9,472 nucleotides of DNA from Hyphomonadaceae bacterium (GTDB taxonomy: Bacteria; Pseudomonadota; Alphaproteobacteria; Caulobacterales; Aquidulcibacteraceae). The position numbers and the translations under genes are program-made. The stretch spans positions 1 through 9,472 of the forward strand of contig JAEUMU010000019.1 in NCBI GenBank assembly GCA_016791325.1, written 5' to 3'. Positions 1-9,466 of this stretch are shown piece after piece; position 1 is the stretch's first letter, and each line of letters opens with the position of its first letter. Below the pieces are notes generated by a model. The model ran no database searches and had not been told where the DNA came from. It saw only the letters and a list, made by a program, of their open reading frames with translations.

Positions 1-789
1 GAGCAGTCCCTGGGCGCGGTGCTTGTGGAGCGCGGGCGGAGCGGGGCTGTGTTGACGCCGGCGGGCGAGGCCGCCGCCGAGAGCGCGGCGCGCGCCATTG
101 GCGAAGTCGAGGACATGGTTCGCTCCGTGCAAGCGGCCGGGAAGCCCTTCTCTGGCGTGTTCAAACTGGGGGCGATCCCGACGATTGCGCCGTTTCTCTT
201 GCCGCGCATCCTGCCGCTGCTGCGCAAGAAATATCCCAAGTTGCGTCTGCAGATGCGCGAGGATCTGACGGGGCGGCTGGTGGAGGCGTTGCGCGCCCGC
301 GCGCTAGACGCCGCAGTGATCGCACTGCCCTACGCCGCGCACGGCATCGCCACCGAGCCGGTGGCGGAGGACGAGTTCTTCCTGGTGTGCCAGCCGGAGC
401 ATCCGCTGGCGCAACGCAACGATCTGGCGCCCGAGCATCTGGTGAAGGAGGATGTGCTGCTGTTGGAGGATGGGCATTGCCTGCGCGAACACGCGCTGGC
501 GGTGTGCCAGACGCCGCCTGGCAGGCGGGGCGCGGATGTAGGCGCCACCAGCCTGCAAACGCTGGTGCAGATGGTGGCTGGCGGCATGGGCGTGACGCTG
601 CTGCCCAAATTGGCGGCTGAAGGCGGCGCCGCGGCGGGCGCGCCAGTGGCGATCCGGCCATTCGCGGAGCCCGTGGTGGGGCGCGCGATCGGCGTGGCGT
701 GGCGTGAAGGCAGCCAGCGCGAACAGGAAGCGCGCCTGCTCGCCGCCGTGCTGCGGGATTTGTTCAGGACGCCGGCCAATCCGGCTTAG
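1..789 (+). CDS. oxyR: OxyR-type LysR regulator, hydrogen peroxide sensor (5' end off window)
   Basis: This is a cytoplasmic transcription factor that senses H2O2 through a reversible disulfide and activates antioxidant genes. The frame is open from base 1 and 262 codons are present. The fragment begins at the end of the LysR winged-helix domain (EQSLGAVLVERG, then LTPAGE), so about 39 residues of the usual ~305 are missing, including most of the helix-turn-helix. The effector domain fits OxyR closely. The motif DGHCLREHALAVC puts cysteines at fragment residues 160 and 169 (codons 478-480 and 505-507). Adding 39 gives exactly E. coli Cys199 and Cys208, and Thr61 in IPTIAPFLLP gives Thr100. 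MVAGGMGVTLLP is also typical. The specific redox pair makes OxyR much likelier than a generic LysR protein. Its last 26 bp overlap the convergent membrane-protein gene. The target genes are not visible. Confidence 0.93.
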   Translation, partial: EQSLGAVLVERGRSGAVLTPAGEAAAESAARAIGEVEDMVRSVQAAGKPFSGVFKLGAIPTIAPFLLPRILPLLRKKYPKLRLQMREDLTGRLVEALRARALDAAVIALPYAAHGIATEPVAEDEFFLVCQPEHPLAQRNDLAPEHLVKEDVLLLEDGHCLREHALAVCQTPPGRRGADVGATSLQTLVQMVAGGMGVTLLPKLAAEGGAAAGAPVAIRPFAEPVVGRAIGVAWREGSQREQEARLLAAVLRDLFRTPANPA

Positions 790-1102
790 ATAATTGCTTG
801 GCCAGATGCGGCAGGCGGATCACCACCCAAATCGCCGCCCACACATTGCCCAGAATGAACATCGGCGCAGCCCAAAGCGCGGCCACCAGCCATGAGCGCT
901 CGGTAAGGAACATGATCACCGCGATCAGCACGAAGCCGATGTAGAGATCGACCAAGGCGGTGACGCCCCACGGCAGCGTGGTGACGACGGCGAGCTGATC
1001 GAAGAAGGAGCCGTGAAGCTCCTGCATTGATGTCGCCGCCCAGAGGATGAGGCCCAACAACGCAAAGCCCAACAGGCCGATGGCCGCGCGAACGATTGTC
1101 AT
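764..1102 (-). CDS. Small three-helix membrane protein, DUF1475-like
   Basis: This is a 112-residue inner-membrane protein of unknown function. Three hydrophobic segments are visible: residues about 5-25, 46-66 (including TALVDLYIGFVLIAV) and 72-95 (including WAAPMFILGN). A short polar C-terminus (KQLSKPDWPAS) follows. The order, TPWG/VD-Y-GF near helix 2 and then L-x-W...GN in helix 3, resembles DUF1475. That assignment is from memory and is tentative. I chose the ATG at 1100-1102 because GGGAG lies about 10 nt upstream. A TTG at 1127-1129 would add nine charged residues and overlap the upstream gene. The upstream peptidase on the same strand ends 23 bp before, so a two-gene operon is likely. 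The 3' end overlaps the end of convergent oxyR by 26 bp. Confidence 0.75.
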   Translation of the reverse strand: MTIVRAAIGLLGFALLGLILWAATSMQELHGSFFDQLAVVTTLPWGVTALVDLYIGFVLIAVIMFLTERSWLVAALWAAPMFILGNVWAAIWVVIRLPHLAKQLSKPDWPAS

Positions 1103-1125
1103 TTCCGAGCTTCTCCCGTCCGCGT

Positions 1126-3210
1126 TCAATCCACGAGGCGCTGCATGAGATAGGTGTATTCCAGGGCGCGCCGCCGTGCTGCTTCGTTGAGATTTGCGGC
1201 GGCGGCGTGGCCGCCATCAATATTCTCATAGTAGAGCACCGGCATGCCAAGGGCGAGCATGCGCGCGACATAACGCCTGGCGTGGCCTGGGTGAACGCGA
1301 TCATCCTTGGTGGAGGTAAGCACGAAGGGCGTCGGGAAATCGGGGCGCGGCCGCAAATTCTGCAAGGGCGAAATGGTTTCCAGAAACGCGCGCTCTTCAG
1401 GATTGGCCGGCGAGCCGTATTCATCGACCCAAGAAGCGCCGGCCAGCAATTGATCGTAACGCAGCATGTCCAACAACGGCACTTGCACGACTGCGGCGTT
1501 GACCATTTCCGGATGCTGATTGAGCATGACGCCCATCAGCAGTCCGCCATTGGAGCCGCCCATGATGCCGAGCCGGCGCGGGCTCGTGACGCCCCGCTCC
1601 ACCAGGTCGCGCTGAACGGCGTAGAAATCATCGAAGATGATCTGTCGGTTGGTGCGCAGGCCGGCCTGGTGCCAGGCGGGGCCGAACTCGCCGCCGCCGC
1701 GAATGTTGGCGATCACATAAACGCCGCCATGCGCCAGCCACATGCGCCCGACGAAGCCTGAATAGAATGGCGGGTAGGAAAGCTGGAAGCCCCCATAGGC
1801 CCAAAGCAGCGTCGGGTTGTCGCCATTGAAAGGCATGTCGCGGCGGCGAACGACAAAATACGGCACGCGCACGCCATCGCTGCTGACCGCTTCATATTGT
1901 TCGGTAATGTACGGCGCGGAGTCGAACTGGGCCGGGAGCGCGCGGACAGTGCGTGCGTGCGCGGCGCCATCTTCCAGCGCGTAGAGCGTATCGGGCGTGA
2001 GGAAATCCCGGAATACGGCGAAGGCCGCCGCCTCGGTGGGGCTGGCGCCGGCGAAATTCACCGAGCCGTTCTGCGGCAGGTCGACCACGCTCTGCGTCCA
2101 ACTCGCGCCGGCGCGGGTGAAGCGCAGGATGCGCCCGCGCACATTTTCGTAGCCGGCCGCCAACACGGCGTCGCGCGTGACTGCGACATCCTCGATCGAT
2201 TGGCGCGGGCCAGGCGCAAACAGAAGCGATGTGCGCGGGTTTTCCGCGCCGGCGTCCGCCAGCGGATAGGCGGCGAGAGCCGCTTGCGGGAGGCCGCGCC
2301 AAGCCTGCTCCAATGAGAACACCAATTGGCCTTGGAAGAGGCCGCGTATGGTTGCGCGTGGGGGCAGGTTGAAGCGTTGCGGGCTGGCGGCGTCGAGACG
2401 CCACGACACCGATTCAAAAAAGGTTTGCGCCTGCGTGGCGATCGGAACGAGGCGACCGTCCGTATCCTGTAGCGTGCCGACATAGACGCCGACATCACTA
2501 AGCGGCGCGCGCAATATCTCCACGGCCTCGCTCAGCGGGGCGCCGCGCGCCCAGCGTTTGACGATGGCGGGATAGCCGCTCGCCGTCATGGAGCCTTCGC
2601 CCCAATCGGTGGCGACGTTCAGCGTGTTGGCGTCGACCCAGGCCACGCTCGACTTGGCCGTGGGCACCACGAAGCCGCCTTCAACGAAGCGGCGCGAGGT
2701 GGTGTCGAACTCGCGCCAGGTAATCGCATCGCGCCCGCCATCGGACAGAGCGAGCATGCACCGCGACGACCCGTCCAGGCACACCGCGCCTTTGAACACC
2801 CAATTGGCGTTCTCCGCATGCGCGAGGGCGTCGATATCGAGCAGCGTTTCCCAGCGGGGCTCACCGCGCGTATAGTCGGCAAGCGGCGAACGGCGCCACA
2901 CGCCGCGAACCTGTGTTTCGTCCTGCCAGAAATTGTAGAGATGGCCTTCGCGGACCTCGCCCAGCGCTAGCCGGTCGCGGCTGTTGGCGATGGCGAGCGC
3001 ATCGGCATAGAGCTGCGGGTAGCGCGAATCGGCCTCCAGCACCGCCAGCGAGCGCGCGTTCTGATCGCGCACCCAGGCCAGCGCGCGTTCGCCCTCGATC
3101 TCTTCAAGCCAGAGATTGTCCTGATCTGAAGCGGCCATCGCCCCCGCCGTGTTGCACGAACCCAGAAGAAGCGCCGCCAGTAAGAGGGCCGCGCCCGCCA
3201 ATTTCCGCAT
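1126..3210 (-). CDS. Prolyl oligopeptidase family serine peptidase (S9A), predicted lipoprotein
   Basis: This 694-residue enzyme is predicted to cleave short peptides after proline. The C-terminal alpha/beta-hydrolase core (about 439-694) has the nucleophile in GGSNGG (Ser553), the acid in KDDRV (Asp636) and the base in DGGHA (His668). Tyr472 in AYGGF, Trp594 in GASWVDEY and Arg638 match porcine POP oxyanion Tyr473, proline-pocket Trp595 and Arg643. The middle (about 75-430) should be the beta-propeller gate, and NLWLEEIEGERALAWV is the usual N-terminal signature. Residues 1-19 form a lipoprotein signal ending LLGSC, with Cys19 as the acylation site and Asn at +2, so an outer-membrane periplasmic anchor is likely. 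The start is secure: AGGGGGTGA (3217-3225) sits 6 nt before the ATG. It is divergent from dapF and probably co-transcribed with the downstream small membrane protein. Confidence 0.93.
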   Translation of the reverse strand: MRKLAGAALLLAALLLGSCNTAGAMAASDQDNLWLEEIEGERALAWVRDQNARSLAVLEADSRYPQLYADALAIANSRDRLALGEVREGHLYNFWQDETQVRGVWRRSPLADYTRGEPRWETLLDIDALAHAENANWVFKGAVCLDGSSRCMLALSDGGRDAITWREFDTTSRRFVEGGFVVPTAKSSVAWVDANTLNVATDWGEGSMTASGYPAIVKRWARGAPLSEAVEILRAPLSDVGVYVGTLQDTDGRLVPIATQAQTFFESVSWRLDAASPQRFNLPPRATIRGLFQGQLVFSLEQAWRGLPQAALAAYPLADAGAENPRTSLLFAPGPRQSIEDVAVTRDAVLAAGYENVRGRILRFTRAGASWTQSVVDLPQNGSVNFAGASPTEAAAFAVFRDFLTPDTLYALEDGAAHARTVRALPAQFDSAPYITEQYEAVSSDGVRVPYFVVRRRDMPFNGDNPTLLWAYGGFQLSYPPFYSGFVGRMWLAHGGVYVIANIRGGGEFGPAWHQAGLRTNRQIIFDDFYAVQRDLVERGVTSPRRLGIMGGSNGGLLMGVMLNQHPEMVNAAVVQVPLLDMLRYDQLLAGASWVDEYGSPANPEERAFLETISPLQNLRPRPDFPTPFVLTSTKDDRVHPGHARRYVARMLALGMPVLYYENIDGGHAAAANLNEAARRRALEYTYLMQRLVD

Positions 3211-3339
3211 GGGACGTCACCCCCTTTCGCGCAACCAAGCAGAGCCGGGCGGCCAAGAAAAGGGCAATCATGCCAGTGGCGACCGCCGGGCGCGCACAGG
3301 GGGGTGCAGGCGGGGGCGAAGCCGCTTACATTGGCGGCG
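3211..3339. other. Divergent intergenic region between the peptidase gene and dapF
   Basis: These 129 bases must hold the promoters for both the leftward peptidase operon and rightward dapF. The only strong signal on the leftward side is the peptidase Shine-Dalgarno at 3217-3225. On the dapF side a possible -10 TTACAT lies at 3326-3331. No convincing -35 element or terminator is visible on either strand. A short GCAC/GTGC inverted repeat (3294-3297 and 3304-3307) is too small to interpret. Confidence 0.5.
3326..3331 (+). promoter_or_regulatory. Possible dapF -10 element
   Basis: TTACAT resembles the -10 consensus TATAAT at three of six positions. A start about 7-9 nt downstream would fall at or next to the dapF ATG (3340), which would explain the missing Shine-Dalgarno. 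No clear -35 is seen about 17 bp upstream, so this remains a weak, inferred call. Confidence 0.25.
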
Positions 3340-4155
3340 ATGCGCTACTTCAAGATGAACGGCTGCGGCAACGACTTCGTCATTATCGACGCGCGTTCGC
3401 GCGGGGCGCTGCCGCTTTCACAAGCGCAGGCGCGCGCCATCGCCGACCGACGCACAGGCTTGGGCTGCGACCAGGTGATTGCGATGGAGCGCTCCATCCG
3501 CGGCGACGCCTACATGCGCATTTGGAACCAGGACGGCGGCGTGGTGGAGGCGTGCGGCAACGCCACGCGCTGCGTCGGCTGGTTGCTGATGCAGGACGGT
3601 GGGGCCGCCACGCGGCGGATCGAAACGCCGGCCGGCATGCTCTATGCGGAGCGTGCGGGCGAGAACATCATCACTGTCGATATGGGCTCGCCCCTGCTGC
3701 GCTGGGAGGAAATTCCGATCGCGCGCGCGATGGACACCACGCGGCTGGATTTCAGCGCTGGCGGGCTGCAGTCGCCGGGGGCGGTGAACATGGGCAACCC
3801 GCACGTTGTGTTCTTTGTCGACGATGTGGCGCAGATCCCCGTGGCGGAGATTGGCGCGCGCGTGGAGCATGACGCGCTGTTTCCGCAGGGTGTGAATGTT
3901 GGGTTTGCCGAGGTGCGCTCGCCGGAGGAAATCCGCCTGCGCGTGTGGGAGCGCGGCGCGGGGCTGACCAAGGCGTGCGGTACTGGCGCGTGCGCGGCGG
4001 TGGTGGCGGCGCATCGGCAAGGCCGGGCCGGGCGGCGGGTGAACGTGCTTGTCGACGGGGGATCACTTCAGATTGAGTGGCGCGAAGGCGATGACCGGGT
4101 TCTGATGACCGGACCGGTCGTGTTGGAGCATACGGGGGAGTTGCCGGCGCCATGA
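3340..4155 (+). CDS. dapF: Diaminopimelate epimerase
   Basis: This cytoplasmic enzyme interconverts LL- and meso-2,6-diaminopimelate without a cofactor, supplying meso-DAP for peptidoglycan and for lysine. It has 271 residues, close to the 274 of E. coli DapF. The two catalytic cysteines that act as base and acid are Cys72 in EACGNATRC and Cys213 in KACGTGACAA. Substrate-contact motifs are visible: GCGNDF with Asn11, WNQDGG with Asn63, VNMGNPH, and ERGAG just before the second cysteine. The protein starts MRYFKMNGCGNDF, the normal family start. A GTG at 3304 would add 12 untypical residues. No Shine-Dalgarno is present at a normal distance, so initiation may be leaderless. The stop overlaps the next start as ATGA (4152-4155). 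CGNATRC is an alphaproteobacterial style of the motif. Confidence 0.96.
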   Translation: MRYFKMNGCGNDFVIIDARSRGALPLSQAQARAIADRRTGLGCDQVIAMERSIRGDAYMRIWNQDGGVVEACGNATRCVGWLLMQDGGAATRRIETPAGMLYAERAGENIITVDMGSPLLRWEEIPIARAMDTTRLDFSAGGLQSPGAVNMGNPHVVFFVDDVAQIPVAEIGARVEHDALFPQGVNVGFAEVRSPEEIRLRVWERGAGLTKACGTGACAAVVAAHRQGRAGRRVNVLVDGGSLQIEWREGDDRVLMTGPVVLEHTGELPAP

Positions 4156-4568
4156 GAGCCTTTGCCGCCCTGCTTCTGCTCAGCGCATGCGCGAGCGTTT
4201 TCACGCCGGCGCCGGACGAGCGCTTGGCCGGCTGCTGGATCGAGCGCAGCGGCGCCGTCGCGACGACCATGCGCTGGTTCGCTTCGCCGCAGCAGCCGGG
4301 CTCCATGAGCGGCGATCTTCTGCGCTACGGCGGCGGCAGCGAAGCGCCGCTAGGGCAGCAATACACGCTGGCGCCGGTTGACGATGGCTGGCGGCTGTGC
4401 CGGACAGGCGATCAAGCGATATGCTGGCCGGTGGCGCAAGGACGCAGCGGTTCGCTGGAGGGCGGACTCGCCTTCATCGACCGCTATGGCGAACGGTTGC
4501 GCATTTCCGTCGTCGACGGGACAGGCGAGACGGAATTATTCGACGGCGGGCGCGACGGCTGCGATTAG
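4152..4568 (+). CDS. Small predicted lipoprotein of unknown function, coupled to dapF
   Basis: This 138-residue protein begins with a short lipoprotein signal: MRAF, then ALLLL, then the lipobox LSAC with Cys13 as the acylated residue. The mature part opens with a Pro-rich linker and the motif LAGCWIERSG, followed by TTMRWFASP. That arrangement resembles small periplasmic beta-proteins such as the DUF6265 group, but I cannot confirm the family. Four mature cysteines (28, 83, 91 and 137) could form two disulfides, which fits a periplasmic location. The start codon overlaps the dapF stop as ATGA, and GGGGGAG lies about 11 nt upstream inside dapF, so translation is probably coupled to dapF. No catalytic motif is seen. 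The coding assignment is supported by the signal peptide, the overlap and the compact spacing. Confidence 0.8.
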   Translation: MRAFAALLLLSACASVFTPAPDERLAGCWIERSGAVATTMRWFASPQQPGSMSGDLLRYGGGSEAPLGQQYTLAPVDDGWRLCRTGDQAICWPVAQGRSGSLEGGLAFIDRYGERLRISVVDGTGETELFDGGRDGCD

Positions 4569-4602
4569 GGCGGCGTTGATTCCAGCCCCGCGGCGAGCCA
4601 TG

Positions 4603-4624
4603 CTCCCCAAGACGCCTTGGGGGG
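4603..4624 (+). promoter_or_regulatory. Hairpin covering the Shine-Dalgarno of the downstream membrane-protein gene
   Basis: A perfect 7-bp inverted repeat, CCCCAAG (4605-4611) and CTTGGGG (4616-4622), closes a 4-nt loop ACGC. A G-U pair and a C-G pair (4603-4604 with 4623-4624) extend it to 9 bp. The right arm lies within the G-rich run GGGGGGGTGA (4619-4628) that is the Shine-Dalgarno for the ATG at 4632. Folding would therefore hide the ribosome site. No T-tract follows, so an intrinsic terminator is unlikely. A regulatory role is inferred from position only. Confidence 0.5.
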
Positions 4625-4631
4625 GTGAACG

Positions 4632-5635
4632 ATGGCCGAGCCGCTTAACGCAACTTTCTACGCATTCCGCAAGCGCGAGCGCGGCGGTGTGCTGACAGCG
4701 GCGACCATTGGATTTTTCGTGGGTTGCGCGGTTCTGATCGGCGCGTTCGTGGCGCTGTTCTGGGGCGCGTTGTCCAGTTTTATGAGCTGGTATTGGGAGA
4801 TCTTGAGCGGGGCTGTGACGGGCGACGCGGCTGCGCTCGCAAACACGGGGTTCCCAATGGAAGTCCTGGCGCTGCTGCCGGGCATGCTGATTTGGGTTTT
4901 CTTGTTTTACATCCTTTACGCCGCGTACGAGGCGGCGTGCTTGCGTTGGATGGTGCGCGGCGAAACCGGCGGCTTTTTAGGGTTGACGCTGGGGGCCGAC
5001 ACGTGGCGCGTTTATGTGACGTATTGGGTGTGGTTTGGGCTTTATCTCGCGGGCTCCACGGCGCAGTCCATTTTGATGGTCGCGATCGTGAGCGTCTTGG
5101 CGGTCAGCGGCGCGGGTGCGGGGGCTGATCTCGAAACGATGGGTGGGGCGGGCGCGGCGGCGATTGGGCTGCTCTACCTCGTCTATTATGGCGCGATGCT
5201 CTTTTTCGCCGTTCGCTTTGCGCCAGCTGCGGCCACTTCCATTGCGCGTAAGCGCTTTTCCTTTTTTGACGCGTGGACAGTCACGAAAGGGCGCTTCTGG
5301 GCGGTGCTGGGGGCGTTCTTCCTGCTCTACTTGCTGTATGCCGTGTTCTCGATAGTGGTGGGGGTGATTGGGTTTTTCGCCGTGTTCGGGGCGCTTGCGC
5401 CGCATCTGATGCAGATGTTCACCAGCGCCGCCGCAGGGACTTTCGATATTGAGTCTTTGCGCGAGGACTTCTTCGCCGCCTTCGCCAGCCCCGCAACATG
5501 GGCGGCGGCAGCGGTTTGGCAGATCGTGAGCTGGATCGGCGCCATGGTGTTCTACGTGGCGGCGTTCGGCGTCAACGCGCGCGCAGCGGCGGCGGCGCTG
5601 GAAGAAGGCAAGATCAAAGTGGCGGATGCGGCGGC

Positions 5636-5639
<4 letters not shown>
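4632..5639 (+). CDS. Six-helix integral membrane protein of unknown function
   Basis: This is a 335-residue inner-membrane protein. Hydrophobic segments are visible at about residues 21-50, 77-103, 127-160, 173-196, 222-257 and 287-315. Between the fourth and fifth lies a polar stretch, [21 protein letters not shown] and then TVTKGRFW (195-223). This 'R-F-x-x-A ... F-x-F-x-x-(A/S)-W ... T-x-G-R-F-W' arrangement recurs in uncharacterised alphaproteobacterial membrane proteins, as I remember them. The C-terminus is Ala-rich and charged. I see no transporter signature or catalytic motif. The ATG at 4632 follows GGGGGTGA with only 3 nt between, and that site lies partly in a hairpin. The gene is 63 bp after the lipoprotein gene on the same strand and may be the last member of a dapF operon. 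Its stop TAG is shared as CTAG with convergent uvrA. Confidence 0.85.
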
Positions 5640-8577
<2,938 letters not shown>

Positions 8578-8581
<4 letters not shown>

Positions 8582-9354
8582 TGCGGGAGGCCATAGGCGA
8601 AGGCGGTCATTGAAATGCCGGGCTCATAGTGCTGATTGAAAATGGATACGGGCTCTTCGCGGCGGCGGGCGCCGAGGGCGTAGAAAACCGGAAAGAAATG
8701 ATCCCAATCGGGCGCGGCTTCGGCGGCGTCTGGATGTGAAGCGTAGCGCAGAATGGCGGCGGGATCGCCACGTTCGGCGGCGTCCGTCACGAAGCGATCG
8801 AAGCGTTGCACCCAAGGTTCGAGCGTTTTGGTGCGGAAGAACGCCGAGAGATTATGGACGATGTTGCCGGCGGCGAGGACGAGTACGTTCTCATCGCGCA
8901 GCGGTGCGAGCGCCCTCGCCAGCGCGAAATGAAATTGCGGCGACTGATCAACAGCGAGGCTGACCTGCACGATCGGCACATCGGCATCGGGATACATGCG
9001 GCGCAGCACGCTCCAGGCGCCGTGATCGAAGCCCCAACTCGCATCCAGTTGAGCGCCGAAGTCCGCCAGCTTTTCTACGATTTGTCGCGCGAGCGTGGGA
9101 TCGCCGGGGGCGGGATATTGAATCTCGAACAAGGCTTGGGGAAAGCCGCGGCCAAAATCGTGGATGGTCCGCGGATGGGCGTCGGACATGACGCGCACGC
9201 CGGCCGTGGTCCAATGCGCGGAGATCGCAATCACCGCCCTCGGCTTTGGAAATCGGCGCGCGATTTCAGCCCAGCCGCGCGCCGCTGGGGTGTCTTCGAT
9301 CGCGTTCATCGGCGAGCCATGGCCGACGAACAGGGCTGGCGCGGTTGTGCTCAT
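8578..9354 (-). CDS. DODA/LigB-type extradiol aromatic ring-opening dioxygenase, YgiD-like
   Basis: This 258-residue metal-dependent enzyme belongs to the class III extradiol dioxygenase superfamily. Its nearest known relative by motif is E. coli YgiD, a 4,5-DOPA extradiol dioxygenase; the true substrate here is unknown. Four expected metal or active-site histidines are present: His12 in FVGHGSPMN, His47 in SAHW, His167 in GNIVHNLS and His219 in [13 protein letters not shown]. His111 in GFDHGAW is the conserved candidate base. [16 protein letters not shown] and YPAPGDP are also family hallmarks. I chose the ATG at 9352-9354 because family members start a few residues before the first GHGSP motif. 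An ATG at 9402 would add a Pro/Arg-rich stretch and lie against the putative -10. The stop overlaps the uvrA start by 4 bp. The gene is first in a likely SOS-controlled operon. Confidence 0.93.
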
Positions 9355-9375
9355 GCGCGTGACAACTCTCGGAGG

Positions 9376-9395
9376 CCGCCGCGGGGAGGCGGCGG
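9376..9395 (-). promoter_or_regulatory. GC-rich hairpin in the dioxygenase-uvrA leader
   Basis: Arms CCGCCGC (9376-9382) and GCGGCGG (9389-9395) pair perfectly over 7 bp with a 6-nt loop. If transcription starts near 9397, as the putative -10 suggests, this stem would sit at the very 5' end of the mRNA, about 21 nt before the start codon. No T-run follows it, so it is not a normal terminator. A role in mRNA stability or translation is inferred only. Confidence 0.4.
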
Positions 9396-9403
9396 ACACC
9401 ATA

Positions 9404-9432
9404 TTTAGTAGTCAGAGTCGCGCCGGCATCAA
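9404..9432 (-). promoter_or_regulatory. Putative leftward promoter of the dioxygenase-uvrA operon
   Basis: On the minus strand TTGATG (9427-9432) is a fair -35. It is followed after 17 bp by ACTAAA (9404-9409), or the nearby TAAATA, as a weak -10 in the only AT-rich patch of the region. The SOS box abuts the -35 on its upstream side, so bound LexA would block polymerase. The start would be near 9397. Confidence 0.45.
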
Positions 9433-9447
9433 GAACAATTCAGGAAC
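9433..9447 (-). promoter_or_regulatory. LexA operator (SOS box), GTTC-N7-GTTC type
   Basis: The minus strand reads GTTC CTGAATT GTTC, an exact match to the alphaproteobacterial LexA direct repeat. It lies 78 bp upstream of the dioxygenase ATG and heads the unit that ends with uvrA, a classical SOS gene. The 8 fixed bases match exactly and the context fits, so the call is strong. The same box could also repress a divergent rightward gene beyond the window. Confidence 0.85.
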
Positions 9448-9466
9448 ACGGTGCGGCGAGTCTAAT
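9438..9466 (+). promoter_or_regulatory. Putative divergent rightward promoter overlapping the SOS box
   Basis: TCTAAT (9461-9466) matches five of six bases of the -10 consensus. Its -35 region at 9438-9443 is poor in sequence (ATTCAG) and lies inside the LexA operator. This would place an SOS-controlled gene just beyond the right edge. In many proteobacteria uvrA lies divergent to ssb across a shared SOS box, so ssb is a guess for that gene. Confidence 0.35.

Noticed and set aside
161..661. Minus-strand open frame opposite oxyR
   Set aside because: It is Pro/Arg/Ala-rich with no domain, and the plus strand encodes a convincing OxyR.
1103..1129. TTG start at 1129 for the small membrane protein
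   Set aside because: It would overlap the peptidase stop and add nine polar residues. The ATG at 1102 has GGGAG upstream and starts the first helix cleanly.
1096..1761. Plus-strand open frame of 221 codons opposite the peptidase catalytic domain
   Set aside because: The opposite strand encodes an intact triad and the translation here matches no family. It is a GC-rich shadow.
3304..3339. GTG start at 3304 for dapF
   Set aside because: The extra 12 residues are not found in DapF, which starts just before the GCGNDF motif.
2913..3872. Long plus-strand open frame of about 319 codons across the peptidase 5' end and dapF
   Set aside because: It is antisense to the peptidase and out of frame with dapF. 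The translation is Arg/Ala/Pro-rich with no motif, as expected for GC-rich shadow frames.
4603..4624. Intrinsic transcription terminator after the lipoprotein gene
   Set aside because: The stem is good but is followed by GTGAACG and not a T-run. A role at the ribosome site fits better.
4600..4695. Short 31-codon frame starting at the ATG within the hairpin region
   Set aside because: It could be a leader peptide but has no ribosome site and overlaps the membrane-protein start out of frame. There is no support beyond the open frame.
9355..9402. Upstream ATG at 9402 as the dioxygenase start
   Set aside because: It adds a Pro/Arg-rich stretch absent from the family and lies next to the putative -10. 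The ATG at 9354 gives the normal N-terminus.
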